Positions 1 through 6,883 of a stretch of DNA of 11,245 nt are shown here, piece after piece. The notes under the pieces are model-generated. The model saw only the letters and a program-made list of their open reading frames with translations. It had not been told where the DNA came from and searched no databases. A program made the translations under genes and the position numbers. Source of the stretch: Candidatus Curtissbacteria bacterium RIFCSPHIGHO2_12_FULL_41_17 (GTDB lineage: Bacteria > Patescibacteriota > Microgenomatia > Curtissbacterales > GWA2-41-24); NCBI GenBank assembly GCA_001774945.1, contig MFBL01000001.1, positions 1 to 11,245 of the forward strand, in the 5' to 3' direction. The stretch's first letter is position 1, and each line of letters opens with the position of its first letter.

Positions 1-2
1 TT

Positions 3-116
3 ACTTTCACCCAAGATTTAGCGATGGCAAGATATATTTTGAGTTCAAAATTCAACCCATTCGACAAGCTCAGGGTTGATGCTGAGCAAAGTCGAAGCAT
101 CAAAGTGCAAAGTTAA
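3..116 (+). CDS. ispD: IspD C-terminus, partial (MEP cytidylyltransferase)
   Basis: The reading frame is open from the window edge (codons in phase with base 3) to a TAA at 114-116, and its start lies outside the window. The first visible residues, TFTQDLAMARYIL, resemble the C-terminal 'T.PEDL..A..IL' signature of 2-C-methyl-D-erythritol 4-phosphate cytidylyltransferase, which makes CDP-ME from MEP and CTP. The context agrees: ispF starts 15 nt downstream and ispE, ispG and ispH follow. The last roughly 20 residues look unlike the family and are encoded by a TTCGAC palindrome (60-96) followed by 7-bp repeats (101-121) that also contain the stop codon, so the protein tail seems to have been rewritten by repeat DNA. 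With only 37 residues visible, the assignment rests on one short motif plus operon context. Confidence 0.6.
   Translation, partial: TFTQDLAMARYILSSKFNPFDKLRVDAEQSRSIKVQS
60..96 (+). repeat. TTCGAC/GCTCAG palindromic repeat in ispD tail
   Basis: A 37-nt imperfect palindrome. The arms TTCGAC and GCTCAG, separated by AA, pair perfectly with CTGAGC and GTCGAA, separated by AAA, around an 8-nt loop. It is read through in frame as the C-terminus of the ispD-like gene. Related TTCGA-cored palindromes occur at 9613-9643 and 9919-9950. Confidence 0.75.
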
Positions 117-121
117 AAGTG
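101..121 (+). repeat. 7-bp tandem array over the ispD stop
   Basis: Three consecutive heptamers, CAAAGTG, CAAAGTT and AAAAGTG. The ispD-like stop codon (TAA, 114-116) falls inside the array, which ends 10 nt before the ispF start. Confidence 0.55.
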
Positions 122-131
122 ATGGAATTAT

Positions 132-608
132 ATGTTTAGAGTTGGTATCGGTCAAGATTCACATAGATTTGCGAAATTGAGAAAACCATTGATTTTAGGC
201 GGAGTCAAGGTATCAGATAAAGGAGGTTTAAGGGGTAATTCTGACACTGATGTAATTCTGCATAGTCTGTGCAATGCTCTTTCATCGGCAATTGGCGGTG
301 ATTCTTTATCTACCTGGTCTGATGAAATGTGCAGGCGGGGAATAAAGGACAGCCAAATGTACGTTTTATATATATTCAAAAAGGTAAAGAGAGAAAAATA
401 CAAAGTAGAGAATGTGTCAATCGCCCTTGAAGCCAAAAAACCTTATATAAAACTGGTCACTGTCCAGAGAATTAAAAAAAATATTGCCAGTCTTTTGCAA
501 GTTGAAAGTACACAGGTTGGAATTACATTCACATCCGGTGAAGGCTTAACATCATTTGGCCGAGGTTTGGGAATGCAGGCAATTAGTATGGTGTTGCTTT
601 CAAAATGA
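132..608 (+). CDS. ispF: 2-C-methyl-D-erythritol 2,4-cyclodiphosphate synthase
   Basis: This enzyme converts CDP-ME-2-phosphate to 2-C-methyl-D-erythritol 2,4-cyclodiphosphate and CMP, the fifth MEP-pathway step, in the cytoplasm as a trimer. At 158 residues it has the usual family length. The N-terminal GIGQDSHRF gives metal ligands D9 and H11, and DTDVILHSL supplies the third, H44. The C-terminal ITFTSGEGLTSFGRG corresponds to the conserved T-T-x-E...GF.GRG signature. The loop that is usually GDIG..FPDTDP is divergent here (GDSLSTWSDEM), although an Asp is kept. The start is the ATG at 132, which gives the canonical short N-terminus; only a weak GGA precedes it. The stop overlaps the ispE start as ATGA (605-608), which implies translational coupling. 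Confidence 0.93.
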   Translation: MFRVGIGQDSHRFAKLRKPLILGGVKVSDKGGLRGNSDTDVILHSLCNALSSAIGGDSLSTWSDEMCRRGIKDSQMYVLYIFKKVKREKYKVENVSIALEAKKPYIKLVTVQRIKKNIASLLQVESTQVGITFTSGEGLTSFGRGLGMQAISMVLLSK

Positions 609-1480
609 TCCGCCGGAAAGCCTATGCCAAGCTGGACTTGGCAATTCACATAGACCCCAAGAAAAAGGCTGACGGATATTTTCCAGTCCATTATATTGAT
701 TGTCAGATCGATCTTTGCGACAGACTCGGTTTTGAGAATCAGGCAAAGAAAATAGAGGTGCACTGCAGTGATCCCGATGTCCCCGTCGGCAAAGATAACT
801 TTGTTAATAGAGCCGCCCAGTTAGTCAAAAAAACAATCGGCAGAAAAAGCCTCGGAGCAAAAATTACCCTTGAGAAGAATATTCCGATAAAAGCAGGTTT
901 TGGTGGAGGCAGCAGTGACGCGGCGGCAACGATTTTAGGATTATTAAATCTATGGAAAGTTAAGTTGGATGAAAGTCAAAAAAAGCGCATCGCAAGGTCA
1001 TTGGGTAAGGATTTTTATTACAGTCTGTACGGAGGATTAAGCGAGGTTATAGGCGATGGTAAGAACTATAAGGTGACTGTCCTTTCTTCTCGTTTACCGC
1101 GTCTTTGGCTTTTGATTGTTGTGCCAAGCGAACAGAAGCCCTCGACTGCTTGGGTTTATGAGCACTTGAAAACCAAGGATATTGGCCATAATTTTGACAA
1201 ATTAGAGAAACTTAAAACGGCTATTTTGAAAAGTGATAAAATAGGTATCTTGAAAAATCTTACTAATGATTTTGAAGACTTTATGTCTTTTAACTTCCCA
1301 ATAATTGGTACTATCAAGACTGATTTAGCCAGAGTAGGGGCGCAGGCGACTATTATGGCCGGATCGGGGCTTTCTGTAGTCGGCTTTTTTGATTCTTTGA
1401 AGAATGTCCAAGCGGCTAAAAATAAGTTAAAAAATATGCAGGGTTTAAAAAAAGTTCTTGTGACTAAAATAAAAAACTAG
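605..1480 (+). CDS. ispE: 4-diphosphocytidyl-2-C-methyl-D-erythritol kinase
   Basis: A GHMP-family kinase that phosphorylates the 2-hydroxyl of CDP-ME with ATP, the fourth MEP step. It has 291 residues, normal for IspE. The N-terminal AYAKLDLAIHI provides the substrate-binding Lys9 and is followed by the ADGY motif. The ATP-binding loop is IPIKAGFGGGSSDAAA at about residues 94-108. The catalytic Asp is probably D136 in LGKDFYYSLYGG; the usual form is LGADVPFFL.GG, so the V-P after the Asp is replaced by F-Y, which is uncommon. Near the C-terminus, MAGSGLSVVGFF matches the third GHMP motif. The ATG overlaps the ispF stop by 4 nt. Immediately downstream is a palindromic repeat (1484-1515) rather than the next gene. 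Confidence 0.93.
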   Translation: MIRRKAYAKLDLAIHIDPKKKADGYFPVHYIDCQIDLCDRLGFENQAKKIEVHCSDPDVPVGKDNFVNRAAQLVKKTIGRKSLGAKITLEKNIPIKAGFGGGSSDAAATILGLLNLWKVKLDESQKKRIARSLGKDFYYSLYGGLSEVIGDGKNYKVTVLSSRLPRLWLLIVVPSEQKPSTAWVYEHLKTKDIGHNFDKLEKLKTAILKSDKIGILKNLTNDFEDFMSFNFPIIGTIKTDLARVGAQATIMAGSGLSVVGFFDSLKNVQAAKNKLKNMQGLKKVLVTKIKN

Positions 1481-1483
1481 TTA

Positions 1484-1515
1484 TTCTTCGAGAGGAGTGA
1501 AGCGAAATCGAGAAG
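1484..1515 (+). repeat. 32-nt palindromic repeat, TTCTTCGAG...CGAGAAG
   Basis: The element runs from TTCTTCGAG to ATCGAGAAG, so its ends are an imperfect inverted repeat. A copy of the same length and orientation lies inside the methyltransferase gene at 9653-9684 and matches at 28 of 32 positions, all four differences being internal. Here it sits between the ispE stop and the ispG start. Confidence 0.8.
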
Positions 1516-1536
1516 TTTGGCACAAAATTAAGGTAA

Positions 1537-1556
1537 GTTCTCGACTATGCTCGAAC
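1537..1556 (+). repeat. Short TCGA palindrome before ispG
   Basis: GTTC at 1537-1540 and GAAC at 1553-1556 bracket two TCGA/CTCG cores. The element is separated from the repeat at 1484-1515 by 21 nt and ends 3 nt before the chosen ispG start. The repeat inside the methyltransferase gene is paired in a similar way. Confidence 0.45.
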
Positions 1557-1559
1557 AAT

Positions 1560-2663
1560 ATGTACAAAAGAGAGCAGACCAGACCGGTAAAAATAGGCAA
1601 GCTGACTATAGGTAATGGTAATTTGGTGCGAGTTCAGTCTATGACGCAGACTCGAACACATGATGTCGCGGCGACAGTTAAGCAAATTCATGAGCTCGAG
1701 AAGGTTGATTGTGAGATCGTCAGAGTTACGGTTCCGGATATGGAATCTGCAAAGGCAATCAAAGCCATCAAAAAACAGATCAAGATTCCTTTGGTTGCCG
1801 ATATTCATTTTCAGTACTTACTTGCTATTGAGGCCGCAAAACAAGGAGTCGATAAGGTGAGGATTAATCCCGGTAATATCGGTGGAATTGACCGAGTAAA
1901 AGAGGTAGTCAAAGCCTGTCGCCAAAAAAATATTCCAATCAGAATTGGCGTCAATATGGGATCTTTGGAAAAAGACCTATACGCAAAGTACGGTAAGTAC
2001 GGAGTGCCTAGGGTGATGATGGAGTCGGCAACGCGTCACGTGCAGATTTTAGAGAGCCTTAAATTTTACAACATTGTGGTTTCACTAAAGGGTGACAACA
2101 GTATGATTGCCCGCGAAGCTTATATGCTTTTTGCTAAGCGTTTTAATTATCCTTTACACGTTGGTATTACCGAAGCGGGAACGCTCTGGGCCGGCAGTAT
2201 AAAAAGCGCCGTTGGTATTGGCTCTATCTTGTCTAGTGGCATTGGGGATACGATTAGGGTTTCCATAGCGGATGACCCCAAGGAGCAGGTGAAAGTAGGC
2301 TGGGAAATTCTAAAATCTTTAGGTCTCCGTCAAAAGGGAGTGGAAATTATTGCTTGCCCTACTTGTGGCCGTACGGAAATTAATCTTATTGGTCTTGCAA
2401 AGAAGGTCGAGGAAATTGTTTCCAAAGTGGATGCGCCAATTAAAGTAGCAGTTATGGGTTGTGTTGTTAATGGTCCCGGGGAGGCTAGTTTTGCGGACAT
2501 TGGGGTTTGTGGAGGAAAGAACCAGGGAGCAATCTTTAAGAAGGGAAAACTTATTAAGACACTAAAAGAAGAAGAATTACTGCCGGTTTTTATTGAAGAA
2601 ATTAAACAGGTTTTAATTGAAAAAGGATATGGAGGAGAAGTTAAGAAACTTAAAAATGCTTAA
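1560..2663 (+). CDS. ispG: 4-hydroxy-3-methylbut-2-en-1-yl diphosphate synthase
   Basis: A [4Fe-4S] enzyme that reductively opens MEcPP to HMBPP, the penultimate MEP step. The sequence aligns from end to end with the single-domain bacterial form: VQSMTQTRTHD, LVADIHF, VRINPGNIGG, IRIGVNMGSLEKDL, GITEAG, GIGDTIRVS, then the cluster ligands in ACPTCGR (C266, C269) and GCVVNGPGE (C301, E308). These match the E. coli ligands with a constant 4-residue offset. The product is 367 residues from the ATG at 1560, giving a natural N-terminus MYKREQTRPVKIG. The frame is also open from a GTG at 1497, but those 21 extra codons are encoded by the palindromic repeats and have no family counterpart. No good Shine-Dalgarno precedes 1560. 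The stop overlaps the ispH start by 8 nt. Confidence 0.95.
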   Translation: MYKREQTRPVKIGKLTIGNGNLVRVQSMTQTRTHDVAATVKQIHELEKVDCEIVRVTVPDMESAKAIKAIKKQIKIPLVADIHFQYLLAIEAAKQGVDKVRINPGNIGGIDRVKEVVKACRQKNIPIRIGVNMGSLEKDLYAKYGKYGVPRVMMESATRHVQILESLKFYNIVVSLKGDNSMIAREAYMLFAKRFNYPLHVGITEAGTLWAGSIKSAVGIGSILSSGIGDTIRVSIADDPKEQVKVGWEILKSLGLRQKGVEIIACPTCGRTEINLIGLAKKVEEIVSKVDAPIKVAVMGCVVNGPGEASFADIGVCGGKNQGAIFKKGKLIKTLKEEELLPVFIEEIKQVLIEKGYGGEVKKLKNA

Positions 2664-3669
2664 GAAAATAATTTTAGCTCGGCCTCGGGGGTTTTGTGCA
2701 GGGGTTGATCGGGCGATTGATGTTGTTGAAACGGCACTGGAGATCTTTGGTCCGCCTGTCTATGTCAAACACGCCATTGTGCACAATATTCATGTTGTAG
2801 AGAATTTGAAAATTAAAGGCGCGATTTTTGTTGAGGATTTAGACGAAGTACCTCCGCCTGCGGCGGGGCAAGCAAAATCAGTTTTAGTCTTTAGCGCTCA
2901 CGGGACCGACCCGGCAGTTAAAGAGGAGGCCAAAAGGCGAGGACACAAGGTGATTGATGCCACTTGTCCCCTAGTTACAAAAGTTCATTTAGAAGCACAA
3001 AGGTATGTCCGTGAAGGATATTTTGTAATTTATGTAGGACACAGAGATCACCCGGAACCTGCAGGGGTCTTTGGGGAAGTTCCTAAAGGTACGGCCGTTC
3101 TCATAGAGGGTGCAGATGAAGTTGAAGCTTTGAAAGTTCCGCACGACAAACTTGTTTACTTAACCCAAACAACACTTTCGCTAACGGATACTAAACAGAC
3201 AGTAGATAAATTAAAATCAAAATTTCCCAATATTATCGCACCACCTTCATCTGATATTTGTTACGCAACGACAAATCGGCAAGCTGCAGCGAGAGCATTA
3301 GCTAAAAAAGTAGACCTTGTTTTGGTAATAGGTTCTAAAACAAGTTCAAATTCTCAAAGATTAGTTGAGGTTGCCAAAGAAGAGGGTACAAAAGCATATT
3401 TGGTGGATGACGAATCAATGATTGATAATAGATGGCTTAATGGAGTTGGCGTATTGGGGATTACTTCCGGAGCATCGGCACCTGAATACTTAGTTAGTAG
3501 AGTTGTTAATTTTATAAAAAGCAAAAACAAGAAAGCATCAATCGAAGCTTTAGACGTTTTAGAGGAAGAAATTAAGTTTCCACTACCGGATGATTTGGTA
3601 GGTTTGGCAAAAGAGTCGGATAGAGGAATAGATTGGGTAGAAAAACACAGGGCGGCTTCGCAAAAATAA
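2656..3669 (+). CDS. ispH: 4-hydroxy-3-methylbut-2-enyl diphosphate reductase
   Basis: A [4Fe-4S] reductase that converts HMBPP to IPP and DMAPP, the last MEP step. The cluster cysteines are C14 (ARPRGFCAGVDRA), C104 (DATCPLVTKVH) and C202 (SDICYATTNRQ). Substrate residues H43, H82 (SAHG), H132 and E134 (HPE) and the TQTTLS and GSKTSSNS motifs are all present. I start at the ATG at 2656, giving MLKKIILARPRGFC; an in-frame ATG at 2617 would add 13 residues absent from the family. The start overlaps the ispG stop, and a GGAGG lies at 2631-2635, about 20 nt upstream, far for a Shine-Dalgarno. There is a short insertion at P67-K74 relative to E. coli IspH, encoded in part by a GC-rich hairpin. 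Total 337 residues. Confidence 0.95.
   Translation: MLKKIILARPRGFCAGVDRAIDVVETALEIFGPPVYVKHAIVHNIHVVENLKIKGAIFVEDLDEVPPPAAGQAKSVLVFSAHGTDPAVKEEAKRRGHKVIDATCPLVTKVHLEAQRYVREGYFVIYVGHRDHPEPAGVFGEVPKGTAVLIEGADEVEALKVPHDKLVYLTQTTLSLTDTKQTVDKLKSKFPNIIAPPSSDICYATTNRQAAARALAKKVDLVLVIGSKTSSNSQRLVEVAKEEGTKAYLVDDESMIDNRWLNGVGVLGITSGASAPEYLVSRVVNFIKSKNKKASIEALDVLEEEIKFPLPDDLVGLAKESDRGIDWVEKHRAASQK
2852..2868 (+). repeat. GC-rich hairpin insert within ispH
   Basis: CCGCC (2854-2858) pairs with GGCGG (2862-2866) across TGC; one further T-G and one C-G pair extend the stem to 2852 and 2868. It encodes P66 to about G71, in a loop between EDLDEVP and SVLVFSAHG where E. coli IspH is about eight residues shorter. 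This looks like a small palindromic element tolerated in frame. Confidence 0.5.
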
Positions 3670-3670
3670 A

Positions 3671-4735
3671 ATGCCCCAAGAGACCCGAAAAAATCCAAAT
3701 TTGTACCAAAGTGACCTGGCAAGATTTTTGTCTAAATACGAATTTTACGAATCAGAGTATTTTAGAAAAAAAACACAATCCGTATCCAAATATTCCCAGG
3801 AAACTGTTGATTTATACGAAAAACTTACGAATTTTTCCAAAGGTGGGAAGCGCTTAAGGGCATATTTAGTTTGGTTAGGTTACCAGATGGGGGGAGGAAA
3901 AGATGTCTCCAAAATATTGCCCATCGCACTGGCCTTCGAAGTTGCACAAGATTTTGTTTTAATTCACGACGATATTATGGATCGTTCTGACCTCAGGAGA
4001 GGTAAGCCGACGATTCACAGAATCTATGAAAAGAGATTTGGTAAACATTATGGTGAAAGCATTGGGATTCTTTTAGGTGACATTGCATGTATCAGTGCAT
4101 TCGAAATTATTGCCAGATCTTCATTTAATAACGAGTACAAAGTGAGTGCCCAAAAGCTTTTTGCAGACATTCTTTTAGAAACTGCATATGGTCAAGCATT
4201 GGATATTGAAAACGAATATAAGAATTTCGATTTTGACCGGATAATGCAGTTTACTTACCTAAAATCTGCCAAATATAGTGTTATTGGGCCAATGTTAATG
4301 GGGCTCAATGTGACAAAATTCGCTAAAAGCAAGGTAGCTACAATTGAATCTTACGGGAAAGCTGTTGGTATAGGTTATCAGTTGTTTGATGACTTGTTAG
4401 GTATCTTTGGCGATGAAAGAACTATGGGGAAATCGATTCTTTCGGATATGTGCGAAGGTAAAAACACGCTTATTATTCATAAGGCAAGGCAGCTAGCAAC
4501 CCCAAAAGGCTTAGCTGAAATAAACAAGATATGGGGGAATCCTAAATCGGGAGGCAGGGAACTTAAAAAAATTAGAGACATTGTTAGAAAATGCGGGGCA
4601 TTAACGTGGTGTGAGGACGAGAACAAAAGGCTCATGGTGGTTGCGAAGAAGGAAATTGGCAAGTTAACAAGAGACAGAAAATTGCAGCAAATACTGAGTC
4701 AGGTAGCAGATTATGTTGTATCAAGAGAAAGGTGA
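3671..4735 (+). CDS. trans-polyprenyl diphosphate synthase, probably GGPP synthase
   Basis: An all-trans prenyltransferase that condenses IPP with allylic diphosphates. GGKRLRAY (K60, R61, R63) binds IPP. The first Asp-rich motif is HDDIMDRSDLRRGKP (D100, D101, D104), and the second is GYQLFDDLLGIFGD (D240, D241). The first motif lacks the two-residue insertion of bacterial FPP synthases, and an aromatic residue, F95, sits five positions before it. That arrangement is the one described for archaeal type I GGPP synthases, so a C20 product is inferred. The DDLLG form of the second motif is typical of IdsA-like synthases. The product has 354 residues. The ATG lies one base after the ispH stop, so the gene is surely cotranscribed. 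The exact chain length cannot be proven from sequence. Confidence 0.88.
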   Translation: MPQETRKNPNLYQSDLARFLSKYEFYESEYFRKKTQSVSKYSQETVDLYEKLTNFSKGGKRLRAYLVWLGYQMGGGKDVSKILPIALAFEVAQDFVLIHDDIMDRSDLRRGKPTIHRIYEKRFGKHYGESIGILLGDIACISAFEIIARSSFNNEYKVSAQKLFADILLETAYGQALDIENEYKNFDFDRIMQFTYLKSAKYSVIGPMLMGLNVTKFAKSKVATIESYGKAVGIGYQLFDDLLGIFGDERTMGKSILSDMCEGKNTLIIHKARQLATPKGLAEINKIWGNPKSGGRELKKIRDIVRKCGALTWCEDENKRLMVVAKKEIGKLTRDRKLQQILSQVADYVVSRER

Positions 4736-4783
4736 TAAGTTGAAAGGGGTATTCAATTTTGATATCCTTACCTTTAGATTCTA

Positions 4784-5485
4784 ATGACTGAAGCGCATAA
4801 GAAGGTTGTCCCACAGCATGTTGTTATTATCCCTGACGGAAACAGGCGTTGGGCGCAAAAACACGGCCTTGAACCAATTGAAGGTCACAAGAAGGGGCTA
4901 GAGGTGGCCTTTAATATTGTTAAGGCCTCAAAAAATATTGGGGTTAAAGTTTTAACTCTATGGAGTTTTTCAACAGAAAACTGGAAGCGACCCTCACAAG
5001 AAGTTAAATATTTGATGCATATTTACAGGATATTTTTCAAGAAGCATGTTAAAGAATTAATAAAAGAAGGAGTCAGATTTAAGTGGTTAGGGAGGCGAGA
5101 CCGCGTTCCGCAGAGCCTCAAAAAGCTGCTTCTGGCAATCGAAAAACAAACCGCTAAAAACAAAAACTATATCCTTAATATTTGCCTAGATTACGGCGGC
5201 AGGGATGAATTGGTCAGGGCATTTAGGAAAATTGTCAGGCGCGGTGTTAAGTCCTCACAAATCGATGAGGATTTAATTAGCAAAAACCTTGATACAGCAG
5301 GCCTGCCCGAGCCGGATCTTTTAATCAGAACGTCCGGTGAAAAGAGAACAAGCGGTATGATGCCCTGGCAAACAGCATACACAGAATACTACTTTTCAAA
5401 ACTGTATTTTCCGGACTTTTCAAAAGAAGAACTCAAAAGAGCAATTAGTGATTACTCTTCAAGACGAAGGCGTTACGGTTCATAA
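4784..5485 (+). CDS. uppS: Undecaprenyl diphosphate synthase (cis-prenyltransferase)
   Basis: A cis-prenyltransferase that extends an allylic diphosphate with IPP to make the C55 carrier used for peptidoglycan and surface-glycan export. The hallmark motifs appear in order: VVIIPDGNRRWA with catalytic D18, GHKKG with H35, LWSFSTENWKRP, LNICLDYGGRDEL, and the C-terminal DLLIRTSGEKRTSGMMPWQ followed by AYTEYYFSKLYFPDF. Its 233 residues are typical. The 48-nt gap after the preceding synthase gene contains a GAAAGGGG stretch too distant from the ATG to be a normal ribosome binding site, and no terminator. Its position at the end of the isoprenoid operon fits use of the operon's IPP and allylic products. 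Strict C55 specificity is family knowledge, not visible here. Confidence 0.93.
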   Translation: MTEAHKKVVPQHVVIIPDGNRRWAQKHGLEPIEGHKKGLEVAFNIVKASKNIGVKVLTLWSFSTENWKRPSQEVKYLMHIYRIFFKKHVKELIKEGVRFKWLGRRDRVPQSLKKLLLAIEKQTAKNKNYILNICLDYGGRDELVRAFRKIVRRGVKSSQIDEDLISKNLDTAGLPEPDLLIRTSGEKRTSGMMPWQTAYTEYYFSKLYFPDFSKEELKRAISDYSSRRRRYGS

Positions 5486-5491
5486 ACTTCA

Positions 5492-6535
5492 ATGCCACAA
5501 ACTCCTCACGAATTCGACAAATCCAACTTAAGACAAATAATCCTAGGAGCACCAAAGCAATTTGCTGAAGGTTTTAATTTGGCAAAAGAGATCCGTATAG
5601 ATGGAGATTTCGACCGGGCAATTTTCTATGGAGAAGGGGGGTCTGCATTCCCGGCTTCTTTAGTAAATACTTTGGTTAAGGATGCTGCTGATAAGGCGGG
5701 GGTTGATGCGCCTAGAATCTGTCAGAATCACACGTATTCCCTAAAACCTGAAGCTTCAAAGGATGCTCTTAATATTTTTTGTTCATACTCTGGGAATACG
5801 GAAGAAACTATTACGACTTTAAATAAAGCAATAGAGGCCGGTTTGCCTTCGGTTGTTGTTTCAAGCGGGGGCAAACTTGAAGAAATTGCAAAAGACAAGG
5901 GTTTGTCCCATGTAAAACTACCGATGCCGACTTCCGATTTCCAGCCAAGAATGGGAACAGGTTATTTTGTTGGGGCAATGCTCCAAGTCCTTGCCAATCA
6001 TGGACTTGCTGAAGATATGAAAGCCGAAGTGCTGGCGGAAGCGGGCGCTTTTGAGAGATCTATGGATGATTACGAGGTAAAAGGGCAAGAGCTAGCCGAA
6101 AAAATTGACGGAAAGACACCACTTGTCTGGTCTTCGCAGAAATTTAAAGAACTGGCTCGGGTTTGGACGATAAAATTCAACGAGCATGCTAAAAACCCGG
6201 CATTTTGGAATTTTTTTCCGGAACTTAACCATAATTTGATGGTTGGGTTTAACAATCTTGGAGACAGATATTTCGCAATTATGCTTAAAGACCCGTATGA
6301 CGATATCGAGAACCAGAGGAGATATGGGATCACTGCCGACATTTTAAGGGAGAATAGTTTGGAATCTGAAATTTTGGACCTTGTTGGCAGTAGTTGTTGC
6401 GCAAAAATGTTTAATTCTATTTATACGGCCGACTTTACTGCTTATTATTTAGCATATAAAAATAAGATAGACCCGACTCCTGTCGATATGGTTGAAGAAT
6501 TTAAGAAACGCCTCGATCCGAACTTTGGGAAATAG
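5492..6535 (+). CDS. Bifunctional phosphoglucose/phosphomannose isomerase family protein
   Basis: A SIS-domain sugar isomerase of the PGI/PMI family known from archaea and some bacteria. It interconverts glucose-6-P, or mannose-6-P, with fructose-6-P. Its 347 residues contain the family landmarks: a GEGGSAFPASL phosphate-binding loop near the N-terminus (usually GMGGSAIPG), FCSYSGNTEET in the first SIS domain, KFNEHAKNPAFWNFFPELNHN in the second with the conserved Glu and His residues, and a C-terminal IDPTPVDMVEEFKKRL. The ATG lies 6 nt after uppS, so the gene continues the operon. Its product, fructose-6-P, is the substrate of the GlmS encoded next on the same strand. Whether the mannose activity is retained cannot be judged from sequence. 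Confidence 0.88.
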   Translation: MPQTPHEFDKSNLRQIILGAPKQFAEGFNLAKEIRIDGDFDRAIFYGEGGSAFPASLVNTLVKDAADKAGVDAPRICQNHTYSLKPEASKDALNIFCSYSGNTEETITTLNKAIEAGLPSVVVSSGGKLEEIAKDKGLSHVKLPMPTSDFQPRMGTGYFVGAMLQVLANHGLAEDMKAEVLAEAGAFERSMDDYEVKGQELAEKIDGKTPLVWSSQKFKELARVWTIKFNEHAKNPAFWNFFPELNHNLMVGFNNLGDRYFAIMLKDPYDDIENQRRYGITADILRENSLESEILDLVGSSCCAKMFNSIYTADFTAYYLAYKNKIDPTPVDMVEEFKKRLDPNFGK

Positions 6536-6547
6536 TGTTTTTTTCTT

Positions 6548-6582
6548 GTCATTGCGAGGACTCGAAGAGTCCGTGGCAATCT
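6548..6582 (+). repeat. Left 35-nt hairpin repeat (GTCATTGCGAG type)
   Basis: The repeat begins GTCATTGCGAG and ends GTGGCAATCT. ATTGC (6551-6555) pairs with GCAAT (6576-6580), and inside these GGACTC (6558-6563) pairs perfectly with GAGTCC (6567-6572) around a GAA loop. The last two bases overlap the stop codon of the GIY-YIG gene (6581-6583). Confidence 0.9.
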
Positions 6583-6871
6583 AAATTATTTCTCCGTAGA
6601 GATCTTTGAGATCAGGATTCATAGTTTTAATCAATTCGTCTTTTCTTTTTCTTGACCAGCTTTTAATTTGTTTTTCTCTTTCAATTGCCGATATTGGATT
6701 CGAAAATATTTCATAGTAAATTAAATCATGGATTTGGTATTTTTGTGTGAAGCCTTTGACTAAATTCTGTTTATGCTCCCAAACCCTTCTTTTTAAATTG
6801 TTAGTAACACCAGCATATAAAGCGTTCCTTTTAAAATTACTCATAATGTAGATATAATACGTTTTGATCAT
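6581..6871 (-). CDS. Small single-domain GIY-YIG nuclease
   Basis: A compact GIY-YIG domain protein of 96 residues, the size of stand-alone members (UPF0213 / YhbQ-like). The motif is present as Y6-I7-Y8 (TYYIYIMSN) and Y19-A20-G21 (LYAGVTNNL), followed by R28/R29 and H33 in LKRRVWEHK. The C-terminal AIEREKQIKSWSRKRK supplies the probable metal-binding glutamate E66. No DNA-binding domain is fused, so it may rely on structure or repeat recognition for targeting. I start at ATG 6871; a TTG two codons upstream would add M-F only. No Shine-Dalgarno is seen, but TATAAT lies 6 nt upstream of the ATG, suggesting a leaderless transcript. The stop codon abuts the left hairpin repeat. The physiological substrate is unknown. 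Confidence 0.88.
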   Translation of the reverse strand: MIKTYYIYIMSNFKRNALYAGVTNNLKRRVWEHKQNLVKGFTQKYQIHDLIYYEIFSNPISAIEREKQIKSWSRKRKDELIKTMNPDLKDLYGEII

Positions 6872-6877
6872 AAACAA

Positions 6878-6883
6878 ATTATA
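6878..6883 (-). promoter_or_regulatory. -10 box for the GIY-YIG gene
   Basis: A consensus TATAAT on the minus strand, directly adjoining the right-hand hairpin repeat and 6 nt from the ATG. The region where a -35 box would be is the hairpin itself (GGCCAA), which is a poor match to TTGACA. Transcription would start at or next to the ATG. Confidence 0.4.

Noticed and set aside
152..763. Minus-strand open frames opposite ispF and ispE
   Set aside because: They are shadows of strongly supported genes, with no recognisable domains or start signals.
1497..1559. Longer ispG starting at GTG 1497
   Set aside because: The 21 extra codons are palindromic repeat DNA, the purine-rich AGAGGA is directly against the GTG with no spacing, and the family N-terminus begins at the ATG at 1560.
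2617..2655. Longer ispH starting at ATG 2617
   Set aside because: It would add 13 residues entirely within the ispG reading region and absent from IspH proteins; MLKKIILARPRGFC from 2656 is the natural start.
6536..6548. Intrinsic terminator after the isomerase gene (run of T)
   Set aside because: There is a T-run at 6538-6544 but no stem-loop directly upstream of it; the hairpin comes after the T-run, belongs to the GTCATTGCGAG repeat, and is not followed by a U-tract on the plus strand.
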